Origin: Sinanaerobacter sp. ZZT-01
GTDB lineage: Bacteria > Bacillota > Clostridia > Peptostreptococcales > Anaerovoracaceae
Length of the DNA: 64,000 bases
Direction of reading: 5' to 3'
Assembly: GCF_035621135.1 (NCBI RefSeq)
Contig: NZ_CP141728.1
Span: forward strand, 1,860,001-1,924,000
Shown here: one piece after another, positions 52,093 through 61,435 of the stretch
How the letters are laid out: every line of letters begins with the position of its first letter
Numbering within the stretch: position 1 is the first letter of the stretch
Notes under the pieces: generated by a model
Database searches by the model: none
The model's input: only the letters and a program-made list of their open reading frames with translations
Told to the model about the DNA's origin: nothing
Made by a program: the position numbers and the translations under genes

Positions 52093-52194
52093 GATATAAA
52101 TGCTCGGTGACCTTTAAATGGAAAGTCACTGTTATTACTGCCGGATTTCCGGCCACGTTGAAAGGATATAAATAGGAAAATGGAGCGAACAAAC

Positions 52195-53607
52195 ATGACC
52201 ATGTTGACCGATTTTTATGAGTTGACTATGGCAAATGGATATTTTGAGCATGGAATGGGAGATCAAATCGCATATTTTGATATGTTTTTCAGGAAAATCC
52301 CAGATGGCGGTGGGTTTGCCATTGTGGCCGGTTTAGAACAAGTAATTACTTATTTAAAAGGTCTTTCTTTTAGCGAAGATGATTTAAACTATTTAAGAAG
52401 CAAGGGAATATTCAGTGAGGAATTTTTAGATTTTTTAAGAGATTTTAAGTTTACTTGTGACGTATGGGCTATTCCGGAAGGTACGCCGGTATTTCCGGGT
52501 GAACCGTTGATTACGGTGCGGGGACCTGTGATCCAAGCCCAATTTGTAGAGACTATGATTTTGTTAATTATGAACCATCAAAGTCTAATTGCAACGAAAG
52601 CAAACCGTATTGTTCGTTCTGCACAGGGAAGAGGAGTTATGGAGTTCGGTTCGCGACGTGCACATGGTGCTACGGCAGCGATTATCGGTGCAAGGGCTGC
52701 GTATATAGGTGGCTGTGTAGGAACTGCATGTACCCTCACTGATCAAGAGTATGGAATTCCGGCGATGGGAACGATGGCTCATAGCTGGGTACAGATGTTT
52801 GATTCTGAGTTGGAGGCATTTGAAAAATATGCGGAACTTTACCCAACCAATTGCGTACTTTTGGTGGATACGTATAATGTATTAAAATGCGGTGTTCCGA
52901 ATGCAATCAAAGTTTTTAAGGAAAAGAAGCCACAAAATATGGGAATCCGCATTGACAGCGGAGACATTACTTATCTCACGAAACGGGCTAGAGCAATGCT
53001 AGATGAAGCAGGATTTAAAGATTGTAAGATCATTGTATCAAACTCTTTTGATGAATATCTAATTCGGGATGTAATCAGTCAGGGAGCAAAGATTGATTCT
53101 TTCGGAGTTGGTGAACGGTTAATCACTTCGAAGACGGAACCCGTGTTCGGAGGTGTATATAAATTGGCCGCATTGGAATCCAACGGCAAAATTATACCTA
53201 AAATTAAGATCAGTGAAAATGTTGGAAAAATAACGAATCCAGGGTTCAAAAAAGTATATCGGTTATATGATAAAGGGACAAATCAGGCGTTTGCAGACGT
53301 CATCACTTTAAATCATGAGAGAATTCCAAGCGGAAGTGATTATGAAATCTTCAATCCGGAAGCAACTTGGAAGCGAAAGAAGATCTGTAATTTTTATGCA
53401 AAGGATTTACGTGTACAGGTTTTTAATGAAGGCGAGTTAGTTTATAAATCACCCACAGTGTACGAAATTCGAGAGTACTGTATGGATCAGATTAATACAT
53501 TATGGGATGAAATCAAACGATTTGAAAATCCGCATATTTACTATGTAGATCTCTCCAAAGAGTTGTGGGAATTGAAAACAAAGCTGATTAGAGATCTTCA
53601 AGGATAG
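52195..53607 (+). CDS. pncB: Nicotinate phosphoribosyltransferase
   Basis: It joins nicotinate and PRPP to nicotinate mononucleotide in NAD salvage (Preiss-Handler route). The ATG at 52195 gives 470 residues; an ATG at 52180 adds five. GGAG lies 9 nt before the chosen start. Visible motifs include 'MLTDFYELTMANGYF', 'MEFGSRRAHGATAAIIGARA', 'MGTMAHSWVQMF' (with the catalytic His) and 'GIRIDSGDITYLTKRAR'. It is a single transcript with a terminator at 53653. PRPP comes from prs in this window. Confidence 0.94.
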   Translation: MTMLTDFYELTMANGYFEHGMGDQIAYFDMFFRKIPDGGGFAIVAGLEQVITYLKGLSFSEDDLNYLRSKGIFSEEFLDFLRDFKFTCDVWAIPEGTPVFPGEPLITVRGPVIQAQFVETMILLIMNHQSLIATKANRIVRSAQGRGVMEFGSRRAHGATAAIIGARAAYIGGCVGTACTLTDQEYGIPAMGTMAHSWVQMFDSELEAFEKYAELYPTNCVLLVDTYNVLKCGVPNAIKVFKEKKPQNMGIRIDSGDITYLTKRARAMLDEAGFKDCKIIVSNSFDEYLIRDVISQGAKIDSFGVGERLITSKTEPVFGGVYKLAALESNGKIIPKIKISENVGKITNPGFKKVYRLYDKGTNQAFADVITLNHERIPSGSDYEIFNPEATWKRKKICNFYAKDLRVQVFNEGELVYKSPTVYEIREYCMDQINTLWDEIKRFENPHIYYVDLSKELWELKTKLIRDLQG

Positions 53608-53652
53608 GATTTATCAGTTATTGGAAAATTAGAAAGAGAAATATATAAATTT

Positions 53653-53684
53653 AACCATAGGATAAAACATCCTATGGTTTTTTA
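53653..53684 (+). terminator. Terminator after pncB
   Basis: Arms AACCATAGGAT (53653-53663) and ATCCTATGGTT (53669-53679), then T. It overlaps the stop codon of the convergent GntR gene. Confidence 0.93.
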
Positions 53685-54335
53685 TCTTAGCAGAGAATCG
53701 AATTGTGCTTTACTGCTGCTCCAGTGAACATCACGTATAAAACGCTCCAATTCCGAAGCGTTTTTTTCTTTAAATAGACGAAGTATTTCATAGTGCTGAT
53801 CGTTTGTTTCTCTTAATATAGAAAGTTCATTATCCGGATTTTCAAATACATAGTATTTGCGGATGAAATTATTTTTTAACTTGTTCAGTAAAGCTGTAAT
53901 TTCCGTATTTGGACATAGATTTAAATATACGTTATGAAATTCCATCTGAAGTTCGTAATACTGATTGCTTAGACCGCTCTCAATAGCGGCGTCCATAGAT
54001 TTAATTAAAGATTCCATCTTGGAAAGATCCGTTTCTTTAAGCAGCTGAATACATATAACTGCGGCACGACCATCTAAAGTACCGATCACATCATATAAGT
54101 CCTTTGCTTTTTTCACAGTTAAATACTTTACGCGAAATCCTTTTCTTGGAAGGTTGTCTAAATATCCGTCTGAGGCAAGTTGAATCAGAGCTTCACGAAC
54201 TGGCGTACGGCTGATATGAAGCTCTTCACTAACCTGCGATTCATTGATCTTATCATCCGGTTTCAGTGTACCTGAATTGATGCGCTCAGAAATGTAATTA
54301 TACACATGATCCTTCAGGGACAAATAATGATCCAT
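53682..54335 (-). CDS. GntR-family regulator with FCD domain
   Basis: This 217-residue repressor has an N-terminal winged helix (about 8-70; 'VSEELHISRTPVREALIQLASDGYLDNLPRKGFRV') and an all-alpha FCD ligand-binding domain (about 75-215). FadR-type proteins with FCD usually bind amino acids or organic acids and repress a divergent operon. Here the divergent operon encodes a guanidino hydrolase, an M20 enzyme and an amino acid symporter, so it is probably their regulator. GGAGG stands before the start on the minus strand. Confidence 0.9.
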   Translation of the reverse strand: MDHYLSLKDHVYNYISERINSGTLKPDDKINESQVSEELHISRTPVREALIQLASDGYLDNLPRKGFRVKYLTVKKAKDLYDVIGTLDGRAAVICIQLLKETDLSKMESLIKSMDAAIESGLSNQYYELQMEFHNVYLNLCPNTEITALLNKLKNNFIRKYYVFENPDNELSILRETNDQHYEILRLFKEKNASELERFIRDVHWSSSKAQFDSLLR

Positions 54336-54393
54336 AAGTAACCTCCATACATCACTTCTATTCTATCTTTTTGAATTGTACCATATTTTTTTT

Positions 54394-54423
54394 ATGTAAA
54401 ATATATTTATTTATATTTTACAT
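54394..54423. repeat. Perfect AT-rich palindrome in the GntR/hydrolase gap
   Basis: ATGTAAAATATA (54394-54405) and its exact complement TATATTTTACAT (54412-54423) with a 6-nt gap. Further down is GTATACAAAATAC at about 54539, which resembles FCD-GntR sites. They are candidate operators. Confidence 0.45.
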
Positions 54424-54590
54424 CATAAAAAGGTATTTTTTGACTGAATCGATCAATTAGTCGGTACGTTATCAGAAAAATAAAAATATTTGTTGATTTT
54501 TGATAATAATTGTGGCAGTATTATTTTATAAAGTGCACAGTATACAAAATACAATAAACAAATTATACGAAGAGCATAGGAGGTATAAAA

Positions 54591-55466
54591 ATGAAGTATG
54601 GTTGTCAATCTATGGTAGGCAAAATTGAATCTATTTTATTAAAGCATCCAGCCAATGCGTTTATTAGTCAGGAGAATTTAGATAGAACGTGGGAAGAGTT
54701 TAAATATTTTGGCTGTCCGGATTATCAAAAAGTGCTGCAAGAATACGAGGTATTTGAAAGTATAGTAAAGAAAAACGTAGAGAATGTTTATTATCTTCCA
54801 CAGGATGTGCGTACGGGCTTGGATTCCATATACACACATGATCCATTAAAGATCACAAAAAAAGGTGCGATTTATTTTCCAATGGGGAAAGTATTGCGCA
54901 GTAAAGAGTATATGGCGACGAAAGACTATTTGGAAAGCATTGGAATACCGACGCTTGGTGTAATTGAGGCTCCGGGGAAAATGGAAGGGGGTGATGTCCT
55001 TTGGATTGACGAAAAGACGGTGGCAATCGGCAGAGGATACCGAACCAATGATGAAGGGATACGTCAATTTAAGGAGCTTACAAATGACATAATTGACGAG
55101 TATGTTATTGTACCGATGCCTCATGGAGATGGGGAGGATTGCTGCTTGCACCTTATGAGCATCATTAGCTTTGTAGATACGGACAAAGCAGTTGTTTATT
55201 CTAAATTCATGCCAGTATTTTTTAGAGAATGGCTATTGGAAAAAGGAATTCAGCTTATTGAGTGCAACGATGAAGAATACGATTATTTAGGATCAAATTT
55301 GCTTGCATTAGAGCCGGGAAAATGTATTTTGATTGCAGGGTGTCCGGACATTCAGAAAAAATTGGAAGATGTAGGTGTCAATGTAGAAACATACGAAGGA
55401 AAGGAAATGTCTTATAGGGGAACTGGTGGGCCGACTTGCTTGACTTGTCCACTCACTCGGTTGTAA
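54591..55466 (+). CDS. Dimethylarginine dimethylaminohydrolase-like amidinohydrolase
   Basis: At 291 residues it has the pentein fold of the arginine deiminase/DDAH superfamily. The catalytic elements are D84 in 'YTHDPLKI', E132 in 'MEGGDVLWID', H187 in 'DCCLHLMS' and C283 near the C-terminus in 'GGPTCLTCPL'. DDAH enzymes hydrolyse methylated arginine to citrulline and an amine; relatives act on arginine, agmatine or other guanidino compounds. GGAGG precedes the ATG. The next gene begins 14 nt after it. Which guanidino substrate is used is unknown. Confidence 0.85.
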   Translation: MKYGCQSMVGKIESILLKHPANAFISQENLDRTWEEFKYFGCPDYQKVLQEYEVFESIVKKNVENVYYLPQDVRTGLDSIYTHDPLKITKKGAIYFPMGKVLRSKEYMATKDYLESIGIPTLGVIEAPGKMEGGDVLWIDEKTVAIGRGYRTNDEGIRQFKELTNDIIDEYVIVPMPHGDGEDCCLHLMSIISFVDTDKAVVYSKFMPVFFREWLLEKGIQLIECNDEEYDYLGSNLLALEPGKCILIAGCPDIQKKLEDVGVNVETYEGKEMSYRGTGGPTCLTCPLTRL

Positions 55467-55480
55467 AGGAAGCGATTTTT

Positions 55481-57154
55481 ATGAAAAAGGATATTGTATT
55501 TGACCGTATCGGCGAAGAAATCAAAGAAATTGTTTATCACTATATTAAAGCAGAGAGTTTCACTTATTCAAAAGGAGAGAAAGAAGCAGAAGGATTTTTT
55601 CTAAATTATTTTAGCAAAATACCGTATTTTAAAAAGCATCAAGAACTTTATGGTGCGTATCCCATTTTTGATGATGTATTTCAACGCTCCGTGTGCTGGG
55701 CAATGCATAAGGGGAATTTGAGCGATACAATTGTGATGATTCACCATTACGATGTAGTAACAATTGAAGATTTTAAGCTATTAAAGCCTTTGGCGTTCTC
55801 CCCAGATGAATTGGAAAAAGAACTGCTTAAAATAAAGAATACGCTTCAGGCAGAAGTGCAAGATGACTTGGAAAGCGGGAACTATTTATTCGGAAGAGGC
55901 GTTTGCGATATGAAGGGAGGGGGGGCGATTCAGATGGCTTTGCTTTCCTATTATACACAGCTGACAGATTTTGAAGGAAACCTTATTGTGATCGGTGTAC
56001 CGGATGAAGAAAATTTATCTTCTGGAATGAGAGCAGCTGTTATATTGCTCTCAGAGCTTCAGGATAAATATGGATTGCAGTATAAATTGATGATCAACTC
56101 TGAACCGCATCAACGCAAAGAATTTGATAAAGGAGTCTTTTCGCTTGGGTCTGTTGGAAAAGTAATGCCTTTCATTTATGTAAGAGGTTCTCTTGCACAT
56201 GCAGGAAAGGTGTTTGAAGGCTTTAATCCTTTAAACTTAATGAGCAGCATTGTACGAAAAACCGAGCTTAACATGGAACTAAGTGATACGGTCGGAGAAG
56301 AGGCTTCCCCACCGCCGACATGGCTTTACCTAAGGGATGATAAGGTAAATTATGATGTATCTATGCCGTTATCGGTATCTGGGTGTTTTAGTATACTTAC
56401 CTTAAATCAGACGCCGTCAGGTATTTTAAAAAAGGTAAAGAATATTTGCGAGGAAGCATTTGAAGAGATCTTAACTGAAATGAATGACAGCTACAGGCAG
56501 TTTCAAAATGCGACGAAACAGCCGATTCATAAGCTTCCTTGGGAGAAAAAGGTTATTGATTTTTCAGCCCTTTATCAAGAAGCGTATGAAGCATACGGAG
56601 AACAGTTTGCACAGGCATATCACAAGAAAATGGACATGCTGCACGAAAAGATAAAGAGAAATGAGATGAGTCTTATTGCCTGCAATTTTGATTTAATTAA
56701 TTTTATTTATAATTACATTGATGATCTGTCACCGAAAATTGTATATGGATTAATTCCGCCATATTATCCAAATGTATCAAATTTGTTCTTTGAGAATTTA
56801 GGGGATTCGATTAAAAATATTGCGGAAGAGTTAAATGAATTTACTATGAAGGAGTGGGAACAAGAATATATAAAAGAATATTTTTATACAGGAATATCTG
56901 ATTTGAGTTACACGAGTATAGGAAATGTAAAGCAAGTGACAAAGTCGTTAGAAGACTCCATGCCGTTTTTTGGAAAAATGTATAATATCCCAGCCGCAAG
57001 CATCGAAAAAATAAGTATGCCGGTCATTAATATCGGTCCATGGGGAAAGGATTTCCATAAATTAACGGAACGTGTACTGAAAGAAGATCTGTACGAAAGA
57101 ACTCCAAGAATTATAAAGCATGCTATTGACAGGACGTTAAAGCAATTAGTATAA
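55481..57154 (+). CDS. RocB-like M20 peptidase
   Basis: This 557-residue M20-family protein has a longer C-terminal part than ArgE types, matching arginine-utilisation protein RocB of Bacillus in size. The zinc-site pattern is present: 'MIHHYDVV', 'GRGVCDMKGGGAI', 'GVPDEENLSSGM', 'INSEPH' and a C-terminal 'PWGKDFHKLTER' with the last His. RocB's reaction is not well defined, so only hydrolase fits. I chose ATG 55481 with AAAGGAAG upstream, since the longer frame overlaps the previous gene. It lies in the same unit as a guanidino hydrolase and an amino acid symporter. Confidence 0.85.
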   Translation: MKKDIVFDRIGEEIKEIVYHYIKAESFTYSKGEKEAEGFFLNYFSKIPYFKKHQELYGAYPIFDDVFQRSVCWAMHKGNLSDTIVMIHHYDVVTIEDFKLLKPLAFSPDELEKELLKIKNTLQAEVQDDLESGNYLFGRGVCDMKGGGAIQMALLSYYTQLTDFEGNLIVIGVPDEENLSSGMRAAVILLSELQDKYGLQYKLMINSEPHQRKEFDKGVFSLGSVGKVMPFIYVRGSLAHAGKVFEGFNPLNLMSSIVRKTELNMELSDTVGEEASPPPTWLYLRDDKVNYDVSMPLSVSGCFSILTLNQTPSGILKKVKNICEEAFEEILTEMNDSYRQFQNATKQPIHKLPWEKKVIDFSALYQEAYEAYGEQFAQAYHKKMDMLHEKIKRNEMSLIACNFDLINFIYNYIDDLSPKIVYGLIPPYYPNVSNLFFENLGDSIKNIAEELNEFTMKEWEQEYIKEYFYTGISDLSYTSIGNVKQVTKSLEDSMPFFGKMYNIPAASIEKISMPVINIGPWGKDFHKLTERVLKEDLYERTPRIIKHAIDRTLKQLV

Positions 57155-57176
57155 ACTTTAGATGTAAAGGAGGAGA

Positions 57177-58658
57177 ATGATGAATTTTGAAAATTTTATG
57201 ATTACTTTGATTTGGGACTATATGTGGGGACTACCAATGGTTGTTTTAATTTTAGCAACCGGATTATATATTACAATTCGAACTCGTTTCTTTCAATTTA
57301 CTAATTTCAAGACAGCAATAAAACACGCGGTCGGAAGTATTTTCAGAAAAGGTGAAAAAGACGAAAATGAAACGGGTGTGCTTTCTCCAATGGAAGCGAT
57401 GAGTACAGCACTTGGAACCACTATTGGAGTCGGAAACATTGGTGGTGTCGCAACTGCGATTGCAGTCGGAGGGCCTGGTGCGGTTTTCTGGATGTGGATT
57501 GCGGGAATGTTTGGAATGATTATTAAAATGTCTGAAATTACATTGGCTGTCCATTATCGTTCCAAAGATAAAAACAATGAAGCGTATGGCGGTCCGAATT
57601 ACTACATGAAAAAAGGAATTGGGATCGAAAAAAATTGGAAACCTGTTTTTAAAATTTTAAGTGCTCTTTTTGCATTTGGATTTATGACAGGATATGTAAT
57701 TAATATTCAAACCTATACCGTTTCAGAGGCAGTTGCAAATACCTTTGATCTTGGTATGATCGGTGTCGGTATTGTATATACAATTGCGCTGTATGTAATG
57801 ATTAGCGGTGGTTTAAAGTCAGTCGGCAAATTTGCTAGTAAGATGGTGCCGTTTATGTGTGCATTTTATCTTTTGGGCGGACTATTTATTATTTTAAAAA
57901 ATGTAGGTATGCTACCAAGTGTGGTTGGTCTTATTTTTCAAAGCGCATTCTCCGGATCGGCAGCCTTTGGAGGCTTTATGGGAGCCAGTGTTACTTTAGC
58001 AATTAAAACGGGGATGGCACGTTCTGTATTTAGCAACGAGGCTGGATGGGGCTCCGCTCCGATGATCCATGCTTCTGCAAAGGTAGACCACCCGATTAAG
58101 CAAGGCCTTATGGGAATTTTTGAAGTATTTGTAGATACCTTTATTATTTGCTCTATTACCTGTCTTGTTATTTTGATTACTGGTCAGTGGAACAGCGGAT
58201 TGGATGGGGCAACACTGACATTAGCAGCATTTGAAACAGGGATAGGCTCTTTTGGGCGCATTATCTTAGCATTTGGTGTCTTCCTTTTCGGACTGACCAC
58301 ATCCAGTGGTGTTTATGCACAAATCGAGGTTGTTGTGAGATATTTAATCGGGGAATCAAAGAAAAAAGATCTTATTTTACAAATTTATAAATGGACATAT
58401 CCAATCCCGAGTTTGGCATTGGTATTTATAGCAGTATATATGGAATACCCGGGTACCACCGTCTGGTTATTTTCTGATGCATCGACAGCATTGCCGATAT
58501 TTGCAAATATTGTTGCACTTTTGATTTTAGCACCGAAGTTTACAGACTTAATTAAAGACTATCAAGCAAGATATATGGGAATCGGAAAAGTGGATCCAAA
58601 CTTCAAGATTTTTTATGAAAAAGAAGAAAATGAGGCGGCTAAAAGAAAAATTGGATAA
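57177..58658 (+). CDS. AGCS-family amino acid:sodium symporter
   Basis: This 493-residue membrane protein has about 10-11 helices of the alanine/glycine:cation symporter family. The family motifs are clear: 'GTTIGVGNIGGVATAI', 'GPGAVFWMWIAGMFGM' and 'SVFSNEAGWGSAPMIHASA'. It takes up a neutral or modified amino acid with Na+. Its position after the DDAH-like and RocB-like genes suggests it brings in their substrate or a product. AAAGGAGG precedes the ATG. A terminator follows. Confidence 0.93.
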   Translation: MMNFENFMITLIWDYMWGLPMVVLILATGLYITIRTRFFQFTNFKTAIKHAVGSIFRKGEKDENETGVLSPMEAMSTALGTTIGVGNIGGVATAIAVGGPGAVFWMWIAGMFGMIIKMSEITLAVHYRSKDKNNEAYGGPNYYMKKGIGIEKNWKPVFKILSALFAFGFMTGYVINIQTYTVSEAVANTFDLGMIGVGIVYTIALYVMISGGLKSVGKFASKMVPFMCAFYLLGGLFIILKNVGMLPSVVGLIFQSAFSGSAAFGGFMGASVTLAIKTGMARSVFSNEAGWGSAPMIHASAKVDHPIKQGLMGIFEVFVDTFIICSITCLVILITGQWNSGLDGATLTLAAFETGIGSFGRIILAFGVFLFGLTTSSGVYAQIEVVVRYLIGESKKKDLILQIYKWTYPIPSLALVFIAVYMEYPGTTVWLFSDASTALPIFANIVALLILAPKFTDLIKDYQARYMGIGKVDPNFKIFYEKEENEAAKRKIG

Positions 58659-58669
58659 AAAAAGTTTCA

Positions 58670-58707
58670 GCAGACAGCGAGAATATCACTCACTGTCTGC
58701 TTTTTTA
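58670..58707 (+). terminator. Terminator after the AGCS symporter
   Basis: Arms GCAGACAG (58670-58677) and CTGTCTGC (58693-58700), followed by six T. Confidence 0.88.
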
Positions 58708-59086
58708 TTTCATAGAAAATATTCATGAAATAAAAAAATGCAGAAGGGAAATCTTTAAGAAAAGTTTTTCCAATAAATTTAAACTTAATAAAACAAAAAA
58801 GTAGATAGGTAAAAATGTAGCTTGAAAAAGATAGGGGATTTGGTGATTCAGTGAACGAAAAAGGAATGGAACAAAAATATTTAAGGTAATATATGTAGTA
58901 TTTGATTTTATTTTTTGATAATTGCTGATTTTTCAAGATTTTATTCTCACAAAATACAAATATTCATTATTCTGAATTTTTCTTCAGGATACTTATTGAC
59001 ATTTTACGAGCTCATTCATATAATGAATATGAATTATTCATCAATAAATTGATGAAAAGCAATTATTATTTAAGGAGGTCAGGAAA
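58708..59086 (+). promoter_or_regulatory. Regulatory gap before the DUF819 gene
   Basis: A consensus promoter lies at 58996-59024: TTGACA, a 17-nt spacer and TATAAT. The -10 lies inside the palindrome TTCATAT-AATGA-ATATGAA (59015-59033). A second repeat, TTCATCAA-TAAA-TTGATGAA, is at 59037-59056. Both are candidate operators, perhaps for the XRE-cupin regulator. The first 280 bases hold nothing else I can name. Confidence 0.7.
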
Positions 59087-60295
59087 ATGCAAAATACGTT
59101 AATAAGTGCGGACAACACGTGGGTATTGTGGGCGATCATATCAGGCTGGGTAGCATTCAGCATTTATCTTGAACAGAAGTATACGTGGGCTGCGAAAATG
59201 TCTGGTGCAATTATTGCACTTTTGGGAGCTTTGGTTTTAACTAACTTTAATATCATTCCAACCGACGCCCCTGTATACGATGTTGTTTGGGGATATGTCG
59301 TACCAATGGCGATTCCTTTGCTGCTGATGCAATGTAATATCAAGAAGATATGGAAAGAAAGCGGACGCATGCTGATTATCTTCTTGATTGGCTCACTTGG
59401 TACAGCATGCGGCGCAATCGTGGCTTACATGGCTTTGCGTAATTTTATTCCGGGTTTGGCAGGTGTTACGGGTATGATGACAGGCTCCTATATTGGCGGA
59501 GGCGTTAACTTTGCAACATTAGCAGGTGCATTTGATATTCCGGGAGAACTGGTTTCTGCAGCCACTGTTGCGGACAATCTTTTGATGACACTCTATTTCT
59601 TTGTATTAATTGCGATCCCTTCCATTGGTTTCTTTAGAAGAAATTATCCACATCCATTTCTTGATGAAGTAGAAGCGATGGGGAAGAATCAAAGTGATTC
59701 GACAAGTGCGGCCTCTTATTGGGGAAGAAAAGAAATTTCATTAAAAGATATTGCGTTTGCTTGTGCGACGAGCTTTATTATTGTAGCAGTATCGACAGCA
59801 ATTGGAGCATTCTTCACGGAAGCGATTCCGACCGATACGGTTGTGACAAATATGTTGAATGCATTACTTGGAAATAAATATCTGATCATTACGACTATAG
59901 CAATGTGTGCAGCTACTTTCGCACCAAATACATTTGGTGAAATCAAGGGAACGCAGGAAATCGGTACCTATTTAATTTACCTTTTCTTTTTCGTTATCGG
60001 TGTTCCGGCATCCATTATGATGATCATTAAAAATTCACCGCTCCTTTTGGCTTTCTGTGCCATCATGGTTCTAATCAATATGTTGTTCGTTTTCGTCTTT
60101 GGAAAACTCTTGAAATTTAATTTGGAAGATATTATACTGGCTTCTAATGCAAACATCGGTGGGCCGACTACGGCGGTTGCAATGGCAATTTCAAAAGGAT
60201 GGATCAAGCTGGTAGGACCAATTATGCTGGTAGGTACATTGGGGTATGTGATCGGAACCTATTTGGGAATTTTTATAGGGAATTTATTAATATAG
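59087..60295 (+). CDS. DUF819-family membrane protein, putative transporter
   Basis: This 402-residue protein has about 10-11 helices. It contains 'GMMTGSYIGGGVNFATLA' and, in the second half, 'ASNANIGGPTTAVAMAISKGW', two signatures of the DUF819 (YjcL) family, whose transport substrate is not known. The inverted pair of Gly-rich motifs suggests two repeated halves, as in symporters. AAGGAGG precedes the ATG. The next gene, a dipeptidase, begins 32 nt after the stop, suggesting that peptide or amino acid transport is linked with its hydrolysis. Confidence 0.88.
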   Translation: MQNTLISADNTWVLWAIISGWVAFSIYLEQKYTWAAKMSGAIIALLGALVLTNFNIIPTDAPVYDVVWGYVVPMAIPLLLMQCNIKKIWKESGRMLIIFLIGSLGTACGAIVAYMALRNFIPGLAGVTGMMTGSYIGGGVNFATLAGAFDIPGELVSAATVADNLLMTLYFFVLIAIPSIGFFRRNYPHPFLDEVEAMGKNQSDSTSAASYWGRKEISLKDIAFACATSFIIVAVSTAIGAFFTEAIPTDTVVTNMLNALLGNKYLIITTIAMCAATFAPNTFGEIKGTQEIGTYLIYLFFFVIGVPASIMMIIKNSPLLLAFCAIMVLINMLFVFVFGKLLKFNLEDIILASNANIGGPTTAVAMAISKGWIKLVGPIMLVGTLGYVIGTYLGIFIGNLLI

Positions 60296-60327
60296 TCATG
60301 AGAGTAAAGTAGAAAGAAGGAGAAAGT

Positions 60328-61299
60328 ATGGTTTTTGACGGGCATTCCGATATTTGGTCAGACGTAACAATTCGTTCATTAAGGGGAGAAACAGATATAC
60401 TGAGAAAATATCATCTACCAAGACTTCGCGAAGGTCAAATTGAAGGAAGCATTTTTGTAATATGGGTCGATCCTCCTTATGATAAAGAACCGTATAAAAG
60501 AACGCTGCAAATTATAGATGCAGTAAAAAAAGAGATAGCTGTTTGTGATGAAATTGTTATCGTAAAAAATTATGAACAGATGATGAAGGCAAAGGGGGAA
60601 GGTAAATTTTATATTTTCATTGGTCTGGAAGGACTAAGCAGCGTTGGAGAGAATTTACGTTTGATTGATGAATATTACGATTTTGGAGCAAGACATGCTA
60701 TGCTTTCTTGGAATGAACAAAATGCTTTGGCTACAGGAGTGCAAGGGGATCCGAGCAGAGGGCTTACTTCTCTTGGGAAACAAGCTGTAAAAAAAATAAT
60801 GGATAAAAATATGATCATGGATGTTTCACATTTAAATGAAAAATCCTTTTGGGATGTAGTAAGTATGGCACAAGCTCCAATTATTGCATCACATTCAAAT
60901 GCGCGCGCTTTAAGCAATGCAGAACGCAATTTGACTGATGAACAGCTGCTTGAAATTCGTAATTTAGACGGACTGGTAGGAATCAATTCGTTCAATCGTT
61001 TTGTCAGCTTAGATCTTTCTGAGCAGACAGTGGACAACCTTTTAAAGCACATTGTATATATTTGTAATAAAATTGGTGTAGAACATGTAGGATTCGGATT
61101 CGATTTCTTTGAATTTATGTCAGTTGATTCCATGCGCTCCTACAGCGACCAAGATACTTCGTATACGGCAGGATTAGAAGATTGCTCAAAGGTTCCGGCA
61201 CTCTTGGAAAAAATGAGGAAAACAGGTTTCAGTGACGAGGAAATTGATGCAATTAGCTATAAAAATTTTCACCGAATCATAAAAAAAATAATAGGCTGA
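60328..61299 (+). CDS. M19 membrane-type dipeptidase
   Basis: A 323-residue zinc dipeptidase of the M19/renal dipeptidase family. Metal and catalytic residues are visible: H6 and D8 in 'FDGHSDIW', a Glu in 'GLEGLSSV', His residues in 'DVSHLNE' and 'IASHSNARAL', and an Asp in 'VGFGFDFFEF'. It cleaves dipeptides, including those with a C-terminal D-residue. No signal peptide is visible, so it is likely cytoplasmic. GAAGGAG precedes the ATG. It follows the DUF819 transporter in one unit. Confidence 0.92.
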   Translation: MVFDGHSDIWSDVTIRSLRGETDILRKYHLPRLREGQIEGSIFVIWVDPPYDKEPYKRTLQIIDAVKKEIAVCDEIVIVKNYEQMMKAKGEGKFYIFIGLEGLSSVGENLRLIDEYYDFGARHAMLSWNEQNALATGVQGDPSRGLTSLGKQAVKKIMDKNMIMDVSHLNEKSFWDVVSMAQAPIIASHSNARALSNAERNLTDEQLLEIRNLDGLVGINSFNRFVSLDLSEQTVDNLLKHIVYICNKIGVEHVGFGFDFFEFMSVDSMRSYSDQDTSYTAGLEDCSKVPALLEKMRKTGFSDEEIDAISYKNFHRIIKKIIG

Positions 61300-61345
61300 C
61301 TGCTAACGGAGATGAATTGAAAAAACACATTTTGATCGTGCTTGC

Positions 61346-61383
61346 AAAAGAAGACTTCTTTATAAAAAGGTCTTCTTTTTTAA
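61346..61383 (+). terminator. Terminator after the M19 gene
   Basis: Arms AAAAGAAGAC (61346-61355) and GTCTTCTTTT (61370-61379), loop of 14 nt with a T-run. Confidence 0.82.
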
Positions 61384-61384
61384 G

Positions 61385-61416
61385 GTTAAAAAAACCGCAC
61401 ATGAGTAGATGTGCGG
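61385..61416 (-). terminator. Terminator after the XRE-cupin gene
   Basis: On the minus strand, CCGCACAT, loop, ATGTGCGG, then a T-run (A-tract at 61388-61394 on the plus strand). Confidence 0.88.
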
Positions 61417-61435
61417 CGTAGTTTTAAGTAACGGA

